Assembly: GCA_031763025.1 (NCBI GenBank)
Contig: JASSKH010000036.1
Location: forward strand, 3,335,001-3,399,000
Source: Macrocystis pyrifera
Lineage: Eukaryota > Sar > Phaeophyceae > Laminariales > Laminariaceae
DNA length: 64,000 nucleotides
Direction of reading: 5' to 3'
In this document: piece by piece, positions 35,623 to 47,030 of the stretch
How positions within the stretch are numbered: position 1 is the stretch's first letter
Layout: every line of letters begins with the position of its first letter
The notes under the pieces: generated by a model
Seen by the model: only the letters and a program-made list of their open reading frames with translations
Database searches by the model: none
Told to the model about the DNA's origin: nothing
Position numbers and translations under genes: made by a program

Positions 35623-37075
35623 CTATACCTCGAACCTCTGCGGCGCTTCCGGTACTTCCGGTGGCGGGGCTGGGGACGTGGCAGCCCCCCCCTTCGACGG
35701 GGACGACGGCCCGGCCATCGCAGCTCCTCCGCTAGGCGTTGCCCACTCCCCCATGAAAGGCGTGCAACGAGAGCCCCACATCACATCGGTGGAGTAGCTC
35801 GCGATGCCAGATGACGACAGCATGATCTTGCTGCAGTCCGAGGCATGGTCGTTGCCGGAGTTTGGTAGAAAACAGGGTTCCCCCTTTGGCTCCGACTTGG
35901 CCATCCGCTTGGCCTTGTGGCGTCCCGGCATCATGGATGGAAGTACCGGGCCCCTGTAAAGCCTCTTGTGGAACTTCTCGAACGAGTACATCATGCCGGG
36001 CTTTTCATCCACCCGCGCCATGAGGTTGAGCGCCTCGCCCATCCACGTCCACGCTTCCGGCCACATGCGATCATAGTTGAGCGTCTTGGCCGGGAACTGC
36101 ACGCCCTCGAACATGGTCTGGAACTCCAAGAACGCGGCCATTCTTCCTTCGGCAACAAGGGTCAACTTGCGCTCAACCCGCCGGTTGTGCTTCGGACCGT
36201 CGACGGACGTGAACTCGCGGCGAGTGCCGTTGTCGGTCATCAGTCTTTGGAATTCGTCGTTGACAAATTCGGAGGCGTTGCCCGTGCGAAGACATGTCGG
36301 CTTCCCGTAAGCATTCACAGCCGCCAGAAACGCGCGGAAACCGAGCGTAACAGTTGCCGCGCTTTTGTCCAGCAGGAAGACCGACCGGCCCATGTTGGTG
36401 GCGTCGTCAACGATCATCAGACAGTACCGTGCGCCACCCGCATACACCGACATGGGTCCTGCAAGATCGGCGTACAGACGCTGCATCCGCTTCTCAGCCC
36501 GGCATGATGTGGACCTAGCGACGGGTTTGCGGATCCCCTGTCCACCCGCCAACCGTCGCAATACCCCAAACGTCCCGTTACCTTGATGCCCATTTGGCGA
36601 GCAGTCTCACGTAGAACAACATCGTGGGCGTGACCAAGGGAACAGTGCAGGTCATGAACGTCCATCTATCTTTGCTTACCGGGCCTCAACACTGCTGCGG
36701 CAAGTGCGGGGGGTTTCTCGTGCCTCGCTACCCTAGTGGCCTCAACATAGTTGCCGAATTTCTCCCTGCGGAAAAACACGGGTCCATCAAGCATGTGCGC
36801 CCCTGAGTGATCAAGGGTAATTACGTGCTCCTCTTGGATCAGGTTAAACGAGCAAAGGTCAAAAGGTACCCCAGGCACAAACGCCACATTCCTCAAAGTT
36901 ACTGCTACGTCCTCAGAACAATGCATCACCACATCAGCGCGACCGAAAACCTCTACCTCCATCTTCTTCCCATCACCTGATCAAATACTTCTCGTCGGGG
37001 GCAGGGGACCTCTTGTCGTAGAAGAAAGAACTATCGCCAGTGCAGTAGATTGAAGCAGCTCTCCAATCAGAATCT
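35623..37075 (-). pseudogene. Copia A protease and integrase
   Basis: The protease region is eroded: about 37060-36990 reads CTGDSSFFYDKRSPAP, then 36962-36666 gives VAFVPGVPFDLCSFN and ITLDHSGAHMLDGPVFF. Integrase follows in two frames: 36665-36417 has LHCSLGHAH (the zinc-binding HH part) and CDG, and 36561-35623 has LYADLAGPM, MIVDDATNMGRSVF, TGNASEFVNDEF and ERKLTLVAEGRMA. The second catalytic Asp, expected in a TDNGTEF-like motif, reads Gly. The element's poorly conserved C-terminal integrase tail is rich in Pro and Ser. Catalysis is therefore lost. Confidence 0.8.
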
Positions 37076-37583
37076 TACTCCCAGGCCTTGTAGGCCTCAC
37101 GAGACCTCCCCCAACAGAACGAGTATGCCACATGTCCAAAGACGTTAAATGCGCTACAAAGAGGGTGGACCACTTGACCTGCTGCTCCCTGCTCGCCGGC
37201 GCTTGGTTGTCGAAGATAGTCGAGGAAAGCGATCTTCCCGCGTAAGCTCCTCCGCCTCCTGGCTCTGGCAGACCCTGCACTCCGCCCTCTCGTTGTGCTT
37301 CGCCTCCACCCATACCGCCCCCGCCCCGTTGTGGTTCGCTCCCGCCCATACCGCTCCCGCCCTGTTGTGGTTCGCCTCCGCCCATACCGCCCCCGTCCCA
37401 TTGCCGTACGGCGACGCAGGCCTCTTCTAATCCGCCACCACCGTCACCGTGCATGATTAGGCCGCCTTGTTGCTGTAGGCATACTCTTGGTTGCGGCACG
37501 CTGATATAAGGCTAGTGAGGGGCCGGGCCATGCGGAGAGGTCATGGCGACGTTTGCATGCATACGAGCGGGCATGGACGCGCG

Positions 37584-38738
37584 GCACTGTCTGACCGTGT
37601 GACCGTAGGCTCCACAATTACCGCACACTCCCCCAAATCGTTTGGCGCTCTGCAGATCCCGGATTTATGTCCAAGGGCGCCACACCGATCACACTTGTAC
37701 ACCCCCCCCATCGTCGATCCCGGAAGTGGAGGGGACTCCGGCTGGTACCACCCAGCTCTGGTGTTTCCAATTCAACTAGTGTCCCACGGTTTCTGCTGGT
37801 GCTGACGCTGTTTCTGCTGCTGAGGTTGATGCGGTTGGTACTGCTGCTGATAGCGCTGGACTTCACCCCCGCGTTGCTGCTGCTGTCCATAAAAAGTCAT
37901 ACTGCCGCTGCTGCTGCTGCCCGGCATATCCATACGGCCGCTGCTGCTGCTGCTGAAACTGTTGCTGTCCGGCGCATCCATACTGACGCTGCCGTTGCTG
38001 GTGAGGCTGCTGATGTTGCCAGGCGGCTCCATATTGGCGCTGCTGCTGAGGAGGCTGCTGTTGTTGCTGCTGCTGTCTGGCGCCACCAAATCTCCCCCCG
38101 TTGCCGCTGCCCTGAATATCCCCACCAACGGCGATGGCGTGCGGATTCACCAACGGCGCTGCAGCCGCTGATACAACCGCCGCAAAAATTCGCTCCTCCA
38201 GGGCCTTGGTCTTTCGGTTAGTGCAAGAAGTGCGAACAATTTCCTCCATCTCCGAGCGAGTGATTCCGGGCCGAAGCAAACTAGTACGCTGCTCTCCGTC
38301 GTAAACCTCGGACGGAAGACGACGTGCGAGTAAGCAAACAACCTCGCGGTTCGAATTGTGGATACCCAATGCGGATAATGCATTCAGCTTTCCCTCGGCA
38401 CGAGCGAAGAACAGCTTGGGGTCCTCATCCCCCTCCATCGCGATACTCTCGAACTCTTTCTCCAGATGATCCCTCTCGGGGTCTCCTTTCGGCTGATATC
38501 TATCCATCACTTCCTTCCACGCTCCCTTCACCGATCCAGCGGCATGCATTCATTCCTCAACAGACTGCCCTTGCATGGATTCCATCAGAAATTCCCATGC
38601 CTTTTCACATTTTTCCTCCTTTTCTTGCCCATGGTGGTAGACACACCGGTCGCGCTCCGCCATCCCTCCTAAACCTCCGGCTATCTGGAAGGGGCCACTT
38701 GTGGGCTCAAGCGCATCGATCATACCCCCCGCCGTCAA
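37584..38738 (-). pseudogene. Copia A gag
   Basis: A minus frame from 38738 runs through an in-frame TGA at 38550-38552 to 37863. The capsid-like part shows AWEFLMESMQ, AWKEVMDRYQPKG, LEKEFESIAM, LFFARAEGKLNALSALG and LARRLPSEV. A Gln-rich linker follows (37863-38090, CTG/CAG-coded) and then, after frame changes, two zinc knuckles: C-x2-C-x4-H-x4-C at 37652-37695 (CDRCGALGHKSGIC) and another at 37584-37626 (CGNCGAYGHTVRQC). The two knuckles lie in different frames. Gag packages element RNA into virus-like particles in the cytoplasm. The stop and shifts mean no full product. Confidence 0.8.
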
Positions 38739-39309
38739 GTAGGCTTGGAATCTGCTGGACTACAAGTGGAGTTGGCTGCGCCCGTCAACCGTGGGTACCC
38801 GCATGCTGTTTTGCGACGACATGATGAGCGACGGCCCGGTCGGAATGCTGTAGCTTTGCTCTTGCACTGGCTGTCTAGCCCTTTCCTGCTGCATGGTCTA
38901 CCCACTCCTCCCACCGGCACTCTCCTGAACCGCTGCCTCGGCTGATATCCTTAACGTTCTCTTAGCTGCCAGCGACTCTCTCTCTTCGCTGTCAGCGACG
39001 CTCTTTCCGCTGCCAAAGAAGCGCCTCGCTCAGCCCAATCCATCCACACCTGCTCAAGCTGCTGCCTTTCGCTCTCGTTTTCCAATACGGTACCCCTTCA
39101 GCAGCACCAGGCCTGGAAACACAATATTGTGTTTGTATACGCTGCTGTCGAACGTGGGCTTGGAATCACGTGGCATACCGATATGGCGTAGAGAAGAGCT
39201 GTAGATATATATCATTACACCCATCACACCGAAATACACCCACACACAGGTGCACAGTACCTTTTCGTCAAAGGCTCGTATACATACCAGGCGATCCAAT
39301 ACCTCTACG

Positions 39310-39525
39310 TCAGAGGTCCCGCCACATATATCACGAGGAGTATCTTAGCATCAAACCCCGGGTTGTACCTTAGCATCACGACTGCCTCAAAAGGCTAGCC
39401 ATGCCCACATCCCAGAAGCCTCGGGCATACCAACTAATGCCTAGACACATAATACGAAACCCCAGAGTATATATGAAACCGTCAGATACCCCCAGACCAG
39501 TATCGAGTACAGAGTATCACAAACA
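39310..39525 (-). repeat. 5' LTR of copia A
   Basis: Mate of 32390-32605. On the plus strand it ends in tatcacaaaca at 39525, immediately followed by the interrupted integrase frame of copia B (atctctgtccactt). The divergence between the two LTRs shows the insertion is not recent. Confidence 0.85.
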
Positions 39526-41434
39526 ATCTCTGTCCACTTAGTGTGCTCGTTGGAGATTTTAGCAACGTACTTGGGGCCCTCGACTGCCTCCGGAGTTTAC
39601 GGTCGCATCAGGTCTGTGAAAACAAGCTGGAAAGGGAGCTTGACCTTGCGATTGGCGATCTTGAGATGATCCAGCTGGTGATTCTTGCCCAGGCCCATCG
39701 AAGCTCACCCCATGGTTGTTCATACTCTCCAAGAGTTCTAGGCTCTTGCGCTTGAGGAGTCGTAGTCGCCGATGCCACAGGTTGGTGTCAGCCGCAGTCT
39801 TCATTGCCAGCTCCGGCCCACTGCTGCCGTCGGTGAGGTCCAGCGAGAAAGAGTAGACATCGCACCCCGGGTCTTGATTCATAAGAGCGAACTTGTTTGC
39901 TTGCAGCCTTGGGTTGGTCCTGTCAAATATAGAAACGATTCCGTTACTCGCCGCTTGCCTCACTGATAACAGGTTACGCCCTAGGCCAGGCACAAGCGGG
40001 CTCGAAAGTTGGATTCTACGCCGCATCATTTGCCAATACCAATCAATTCTCCCATCCCGGCGGTTGATCTTTCCCGCGGCACATCTAATATCGTGGAATT
40101 TACCAGTCTATCCCGCAATCCGGGAATGGTGGCGTCGTCGAAACAGTACTCGGATGCGCAACTGTTCATCAGCACGTTGACGGGGTCGTTGCTCCAGCCA
40201 GTCCGTGGTCCCGCGGTGGGACCGGTCGTGAGAGCCGACCCGTCCCCTTCATTGGTGATCTCCCCGAATTGTTCGGTCTGTCCATCAGTATTAGTGACTA
40301 CCGTGCCACAACGGGAGTTGACAAACGAGAGCTGCAGGGAGTGGAGCATGGCCACCACCACTACAGCACAGGTTACAGCCGCCGATTCCCTAATGATGTG
40401 CTTACGAAACCCCAGTTCCTGAGTAGGTCCTTGCTCGACCGCGACGACCGAGTCGCCAGTATCTTCGCCGCTGACGCTGCCGAATGGCGTGAACAACCCG
40501 CTGGCGTCGATTGACTCGCTCATGGGGCCGAATGGCTTGACGTCTGCCTCTCCCGTCGGTGATTCCATGCAGTAAACAAGATAGGATGGTCGGGGTAGTT
40601 GTAAGCGGCATAGTGTGCGCTTCCATCGTTTGCATTGCTGATGTCATGCTGGACATGGCCATCCGCGTCGCTATATGCGTACTAATAGTAGACTCAAGGA
40701 ACGAACACCACAATTTTCCGTATTCCCCTCTCCTCGCGTCTCCGGGCCCTGCTATAGCGTGGTGAGGCACGTGCTGTTTTCGTTGATGTTGCTGATCCCA
40801 CTGATTGGGCCCACGTCGGTGCTCCCTCTCCTTCAGGATGGCGCAATCCTGTTTGGCCTGTCCGACTCCCTTGGAGTAGTTAGACATCACATCGCCGCCG
40901 TTGTGCTCCACCACTTACATGACGATGCCGCGGCCTGCGACCGGCTTAGAGGTAAAAGAACGCGAGAGCATGTTGGCGTACATAGTGTGCACCATGTTAC
41001 TTGGTGTCATTCAGATCAACGTCCCTCCCGCCACTCGTAACTGGTGGTTTGTACCCTCTCGTACTCGGTAGGAAGGGCTTGTAGAAGGATGTCCTCGCAC
41101 TCTCGTCTGGTACTGTATGTCTCATTTCTTCAAGGAGGTCACGGCATTCGTCCAGGACAAACTGTCAGCCGTCGGGATCCTGGCCAGGCTCCATCTTCGT
41201 GTTGGTGAGCTTTTCATAACGCACTCTTCTTGCCTCCTTAGTGTGGTCGTTGTACTTCTTAGTCAGAGTCTTCCACGCTGCCTGTCTGGTCTCAGTCAGA
41301 GCCTTCCACGCCACCTGTCTGTGCCCCGCTCCATCTTCCGGCCGCTTTCCCTCGATTTTCTTAGTGTGTTGTTTGTGGAGCCATGATTGATGAGAAGTAC
41401 AACGCTTCAGAGATCTTGGTTCGCTTGTTTCCAT
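39526..41434 (-). pseudogene. Ty1/copia element B, 5' half (gag, protease, start of integrase)
   Basis: Reading leftward: 41434-41165 gag (AWKALTETRQAAWKTLTKKY, ARRVRYEKLTNTKMEPGQDP), about 41160-40915 further gag, 40914-40402 (VEHNGGDV, with the zinc knuckle region lost), 40568-40026 protease (SCASEYCFDDATIPGLRDRL, where the DSGAS active-site motif reads NSCAS), and 40029-39559 (VPGLGRNLLSVRQAASNGIV, LWHRRLRLLKRKSLELLESM). Integrase starts near 39640 (KLPFQLVFTDLM) and ends at TKWTEI where copia A's LTR begins. The rest of pol is not found left of copia A. The lost active-site Asp and multiple frame changes make it a pseudogene. Confidence 0.8.
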
Positions 41435-41489
41435 TTCTGGTGAGCCCGACAGATATGACTACGTGGTCTATCTACTGTCTACTTGATAG

Positions 41490-43250
41490 TAGTTGTCATG
41501 CTGCATAACTACTTGACCGGTAGTTCCTGTTCTGTATTCGATACGTACAACGCATATACACATTACGAGAGTCTTCGTCGGGACGCTGACCAAATCACAA
41601 AATAGCCAACTTGCTACGAGCAAGCAAAAATGTGCACGGGAAAGGATCCGGGAACATTGCTCTGGGCTGGCCAATACAACAACCCATGTGACCCACCTAA
41701 CCGTAGAGTGCACGACTTGCAGAGCTGGTATGAGCTGGATACAGCTCCTATCTGATCCCTCGAACATCTCTCTGCCTGTCTTCTTACACCTTTGACCCAG
41801 AGAGCGCCACCTTTCAAGATCACACTTTGTTCTTGCTATTATAGTGACGTTCAACGAGCCATTATAACAACGGTTCGCCTCTGGACTGCAGCACGTCCAC
41901 GACAAACGTTACACTAGCAAATATCATTGGTGGTTGTTTTGGCTGCTTAATTCCTGCGGTAGCCGCACTCGCTCCGAGGCTATGGCGGCTACATCTTCGT
42001 AGCGAGAATCAAATTGGTCCAGTCCTAATGTTGATAAACTCAACGCCGGCTTTCCAAATGGGCAGCAGTACATAGACCGACCGACATTTTTCACAACGAA
42101 CGACGTGACAGACACACGAAGCTCACACATACCAACCCCAGGAAATTGAGTGAGGGTGCATATACAGCAGCAACAGTAGATGCTCGATCTGCCGTGTTTC
42201 TAAGGAAAGAAGAGTAGATATAGTCGAACAGCATATCCAAGCCACCCTGCAACAAACAACGCCAATAAAATAAGACCTCACGCCTTTCTAAAACGGACAA
42301 AGTTTCCAAAGCACATGATAAAAACTTATTAGTGGCCGCCGACGAGGGAAATGCGAAGGAGCGCAGCACCATGTGCGAAGAGAAACATGTGTGTATTGAT
42401 GCAAAAACTACCCAAGGCAGTAAGATCAGACAACAATGACAACAACATCGCTGTGTGCCCTAGGTTCCTGCCGCGTAGAGCACAATCTGGTGCTGAGTGT
42501 GTTTAGGGCGGTATCACTCCCGAAACAAGCTCGGTGCCACGAGGGTAGGGACGTAGCGTGTGGTGGATTGTCCCACAGCCCATAAAGGACGGCACGTCTT
42601 TCAAATGAACGTGCCAACTAATATGCTCGAGGGTCGTGCCGGGAGACCACTTTCACGCTCGCCTGCGAATCTGCTCAGTATGCACTTCAGCCACATCTCT
42701 CTTCATAATAGGGTACGTATGCGAACAGACATGCCAGTATATTCTAACATAGTCTACTTGGTGCCACGAATTCTAGACAACATCTTCTCTCGCACGTTTC
42801 TTCCCCTCTTTGAACACATCATCACACCGGTCTCGACTATCACCGACAGTATCATGCTCAGATGGGTGGCAACAAGGACAGCCTCGAATACCTTAGGCTG
42901 CTGGACCTTTCGTTGGACACGTGTACCTTCAACAGGAGAGCAACGTACAAGCTCACAAACACGACAGCATCTCCCATACAACTTATCCACGTGTCCCATC
43001 TGGATGCTCGGGGTTTAACCCTCTGATATCATCGCGAATATGAAGGCAACCATCAGTGCTACAGCAATCTGAGTCGAGGTATCGGAGAAGATAAAAACCA
43101 CCGTCCCCGTCAGCAACACCCGCCGACCGCATTCGATCGCGCCGTAGTAGAATATCTACGGCTTATGGGGCTTCCACAGGTCGGAGAACGACTCAGTATG
43201 CTGGCTCTTGTCTCGGTTAAATTCGTCCTTTCAGTACTCGACGGTTACTC
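41490..43250 (-). pseudogene. Truncated copy of the Pmp/membrane-protein gene's last exon and 3' flank
   Basis: This segment aligns along its length with 58368-60075. Landmarks include acgagagtcttcgtcgggac (41567; 58434), tttgacccagagag (41790; 58663), cttggtgccacgaa (42760; 59581) and the stretch 43020-43150 with 59840-59970. The minus frame 42999-42754 ends KVFEAVLVATHLSMILSVIV...RGTK and a stop at the same codon as the intact gene. The copy covers only the last membrane helices; upstream it stops near 43250 in the middle of the exon. An internal stop and indels (for example after LSMIL...) mark it as a pseudogene. Confidence 0.85.
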
Positions 43251-43279
43251 CAGAACTCACAGAAGTTCCGTGTAGGGCA

Positions 43280-43450
43280 TTACCCGGAAAATACCCAGGG
43301 TATGATTCAGTATCTACCTTACAGAGCGCAACCTTACGATCGAAACTTTTGTGAGTTCTGTAAGACTTCTATACAATACCGTGAAGTTTGTGAGTTCTGT
43401 AAGAAATCCATACCCGTACCCGGAACTTCTTCAAGTTCCGTAAGACTTAC
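43280..43450. repeat. Short direct repeats gtgagttctgtaaga
   Basis: gtgagttctgtaagacttct and close variants occur at about 43350, 43390 and 43432, plus a related word near 43257, with a period of about 40 bp. No coding sequence is supported. Confidence 0.6.
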
Positions 43451-44260
43451 CACACCCTTGCTCGGAATCCGCTAACGCTGCAGAACATAACCGGCACAAT
43501 TCGGCGCGAGTCGACGAGGGGGTGAATGGCTGAAGATTTCTCACGATGAGATGGAGGCACGAACCGTAATGTGGAGGGGGGAGGAGGACCCGCAAAGTGG
43601 CCCCGGATCTGAGTTACGACTAGGAGGGAGAGAGAAAAGAAGGGCGAAGATAATAAATGGGAAGAGCAAAAACAAACAAACAAACAAACACTACAGTACT
43701 GTATGAACTGCAGGAGTGGCCGTGAGGTACTTAAATAGGTCACCAACTCATATAGGCCTACGCGTATAGATGTTGGGTAGTCGGCAGTAATTCGAACTGC
43801 GCCGGTGGAGAAGTGAGGTTTTGAGCGGGGTACCTGTCAGAGACTAGGTGAACTCATTCCTACTATCGTCACGACCGACTCCGTCGCTCTGCGGGCATCA
43901 CAACACGCAAACTCGTTTTACACGCGCGGCATCGTCCGCAAACTGGTTCGGCAGGCTACGCACTACAATGAAGGGTCGACCAATCGCCCCTCCTTTACCA
44001 CTACAGTAGTAAATAATTTCATTAGTCTCCACAAGTTCAACACATACATGCATCGGCGCGTACCGTCCTTTCGCACGTGAAAGGTGGAGCCGACCCAGAA
44101 CCCTGGGCAAAATAAAGAGCAGTCTAATGCTTCCCCGCAGGGTTGTTGACTCGACGGCAACCCTTCTTTGCGTGGTGTCTGCTAACCACGACTAACTGGG
44201 GTGGTGTAAGGTTTAGTACATACTGCTGCCGTACTGCTCACTTCTGAGAAAGAGACCACA
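43451..44260. other. No gene recognised
   Basis: An (AAAC)n run lies at 43671-43692. Open frames on minus (43447-43746, 43898-44110) have no known domains. Confidence 0.45.
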
Positions 44261-44329
44261 CTGATCAGATCCTCAACCGCTGAAACACAGCAGCACGTTG
44301 CTACTACTATTCATGCAATTGACGCAGCA

Positions 44330-44820
44330 AGCGACTAAGGCTGGTCTTTTCTTGTGTGTGGTGTTCGAGTGAGCTCGGTCGTTCGACATCATTAAACGTT
44401 TGTGCTGTAGGTTGGAATTTGGCTTGCTTTTCTCAGAGATCCACTTCACTCCGCCCACGACTACAGCAGCTACCGGACCGCCACTGCTGAACAGAAGCAA
44501 CGTCGTATCTCTACTACTCATATCGCCTCTGTACCAAGCGCGTAGGGTATGTCTTGTATTGTGTTTTGTGTCCTAGCCAGCTCAGTGGCTATGGAAGAGA
44601 TGTTTCGAGCTCAGCGAGTTTGCTGCGCTGTGGGGCACAGAAGATAGCTTATTTTGAAAGGTCACTTCACAACATAGACGAGTACAGAAGCTACCGGGCT
44701 CACCACTGCTCGGAAATAACAACGGTGCGCTCCTGCTACTTATGTCGCCTCGGTACCTAGCGGGTAGGGCTTGTATTTTCTTGTGTGTCGTGCTCTAGGC
44801 TGCTTGGTGCTTTCGAAACC
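44330..44820. repeat. Degenerate tandem repeat, period about 215 bp
   Basis: The segments near 44341, 44550 and 44768 share tcttgt..tgtgt.gtgt..tcga/cta-like sequence followed by gctc.gtgg. The last two also share an upstream agctaccgg..caccactgct stretch (44467 and 44691) and tcgcct..gtacc..gcg.gtaggg. Divergence is high. Confidence 0.5.
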
Positions 44821-45130
44821 AGTTCGGTAAGTACGTCTCGCGCACTCGCGTCTTTTTCCCTCTGCTTGCTTGTTGCGGGGATGGTTGTAAACAGTCTGAA
44901 CGGAGGAGTGTTTGCATCCGAGCGACACAACCAACAACCTTTTTTCAATTATTGATAACATTCCGTGGAAACCCTACGGACATATAGTCTCTGCATAAAA
45001 AACACGGGGATGCCAGGAGATGGAGGGCAAAACACGTTCGATATGACGAAGAAATGACATTCAACACTTCAATCGTAGACCCGAGTATACTATCATAATT
45101 GTGGATAATACCTGGTGCTAGGTATCGTTA

Positions 45131-45500
45131 TATGGCTTAGATTGGGTAGGCGATTAGTTAATCTTTGACCAATAGCCCAACGGACTAAGACCTTAACACA
45201 TGGCGTCATCGGCAGGATATGGGTCTTTGGTCGTGAGTTCGAATATCACGTCCACCATGAAAACGCTTTGATGAGAGAAAAGTGAACTTCGTCATGTCAA
45301 GAATCTGATAAAACTCTATTCCTGGGTCCCCAGAGAATGTGAAGAACTGCGGACTAGGCACGTTCGGCTCCATGCGAAGACCAAGGACCCCGCTGTTCCG
45401 AACGGGAGGAGAGTTTTTATATGGCTTTGATTGAGCAAGCGATTGGTTAACCTTTGACCAATAGCCCAACAGACTAAGACCGTAACGGTACGCATTAGAT
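45131..45500 (+). repeat. Possible tRNA-derived SINE or its fragment
   Basis: A direct repeat of about 70 bp (ttatatggcttagattg and ttgaccaatagcccaacgga at 45131-45200; again at 45417-45487) flanks unique sequence. Within the first copy, tagcccaacggactaagac (about 45173) fits an internal pol III A box, and gtcgtgagttcgaatatcac (about 45231) fits a B box with a T-arm-like stem. The spacing of about 60 bp fits a tRNA-derived promoter. No full cloverleaf can be folded by eye, so I do not call a tRNA gene. Confidence 0.4.
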
Positions 45501-46920
45501 TCTCTCGTTTTTTTTTGGTCGTGACACTTTTATTTTCTGTATACATAGTATACAGAATGGTGGTCCCGTCATAAGACGACTCATTGACAAGCCGCTTGAA
45601 GTCGCCTGATACTGTGCAGCCGTACTAGCCTAGACTACCACCAGGCACTCAGTATTACTACAGTAGTAGTGATTGAAACATTCCTTCGTAGGGCGTGTCG
45701 CCTCACAGAGCCGCCGTATGTACGTACGTGCTGTACCTTGATAACACGGCGTCTCACTTGATGGATACTAAAGTAATCAGCAGTGAGGCGAACAAATGAC
45801 ACTATGTTGAGCGTCATACTTTGAGGTTAGAAGCTGCGGCAGCCATACATGTGTCCTATCGCGTGCCCAGGATACGTGTTTTCTCCCAAGCTTGCGTCCA
45901 GCTCAACAACCCCTCAAACGGATGTCCTACGGTAGAGCGCAGCCGTGGACCTACAGTACCTATAGACAGCTTGAAGTTTGCTGCTGGTCTGGTGTTGTAG
46001 TTGCCCTCTTCAGATACGTTTCATCGTAAATACTGTACCTAACCAAGTACGCAGTATCATACAAAATCACTCTCTACGCTACAAAGGAACGCCGGACACT
46101 GCGACAATACTACGAGCTCGCAGTATCTCCCCAACGAACCCCGAACACGATGTGCAAATTGTTACCGCTCCATGAACTCTCTAATCTCCACTTGTTAGCC
46201 GACCTCAAGTTAAAAGGCAGGTTTGCCCTGCCCAAAACGATTAGCACACCTCGTCATATCTGCTCGCCTTAGCGTGCTCTTCCAACTGGCCGAAGGGCTC
46301 CGGGATATCTGAAAGTCTTAGAGATGTGTATTGCACCCCGAGCTTGCTACTGATGCAACTGCTGCAGTTGCGAAAAACGGTGGGCGATATGTTGTGTTGC
46401 AAGAGGGGCTTGTTCCTGTTTTTTTTTATCTTGGTGTCTACTGAATAAGGTAACCATTCATTCGTCGTTTTTCGTAGGCACTATGAATAATGCATACGGG
46501 CTGTAGTTCCTGCCATATGAAACCCGCAGTACGCGCGATCGAAGTATCACACACAGCCTGCAAAGATGAGCTACCACCAAATCCTCGATCTCACAACTGG
46601 TTGTTTTATAACTTGATAAATACATACGTATTGTCTTTTTGTTCTTATTTTCTAGTCTTATTCGTGTTGTTGTGTACTTGTACCCGGTACACTGGCACTT
46701 CACTTGATTGACCCTTGAATTTGCGATTACTTTTTGTTTTTTGGTCTTCCTCTGTCTCACAGCCTGTGACCATAGAATCAGTATCTCTCTAGGACAAGGA
46801 ACCAGGACGGACACTGGGTGTACCGATGAAGTTGGGTAGAAAGGACGATTTAATGTGTAGACAACAACAACAGCAACAGCAACAATATACAGTGGCTATA
46901 CAAACTCGCCTTATGTACGC
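45501..46920. other. No gene seen; small palindromes
   Basis: ttctgtatacatagtatacagaa-type palindrome at about 45534-45556 (10-bp arms). A CAACAG-rich patch lies at 46860-46888. Open frames are short and unrecognised. Confidence 0.45.
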
Positions 46921-46924
46921 TGCT

Positions 46925-47030
46925 ATTACGGAGGACCATAGTATATAGGGTCTACAGTGAACACAAAAAACTATACATTTCCCTATTTTTTCCAGCAATA
47001 TTTGTCCTATTTACTATGGCCCCCCGTAGT
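46925..47030. mobile_element. MITE family M2, copy 2 (106 bp)
   Basis: attacggaggaccatagtat at the left pairs with the complement of atttactatggccccccgta at the right. Size, arm sequence and AT-rich centre match the copy at 18761-18867. Confidence 0.8.

Larger units (their letters stand above)
32376..39525 (-). mobile_element. Ty1/copia LTR retrotransposon A, defective
   Basis: Reading leftward: LTR (39310-39525), a short untranslated stretch, gag, protease, integrase, reverse transcriptase, RNase H, a 3' region of about 800 bp (32606-33422) and the second LTR (32390-32605). The order integrase before reverse transcriptase defines copia. The LTR begins TGTTTGTGATACTC on the element strand, and a purine tract (CAGAGTAGGGGGGT) precedes the 3' LTR as expected for second-strand priming. 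Multiple frameshifts, an in-frame stop in gag and a 182-bp duplication in the reverse transcriptase inactivate it. Confidence 0.9.

Noticed and set aside
34962-35735. Long plus frame at 34995-35735 (246 codons)
   Set aside because: Antisense to the copia A integrase/reverse transcriptase spacer, where Pro/Gln/Ser-rich coding leaves the other strand open.
37667-38221. 184-codon plus frame rich in Leu, Ala and His
   Set aside because: Antisense of the Gln-rich gag linker of copia A.
45165-45250. A tRNA gene
   Set aside because: A-box-like and B-box-like words exist but I could not form acceptor and anticodon stems; a SINE head is more likely.
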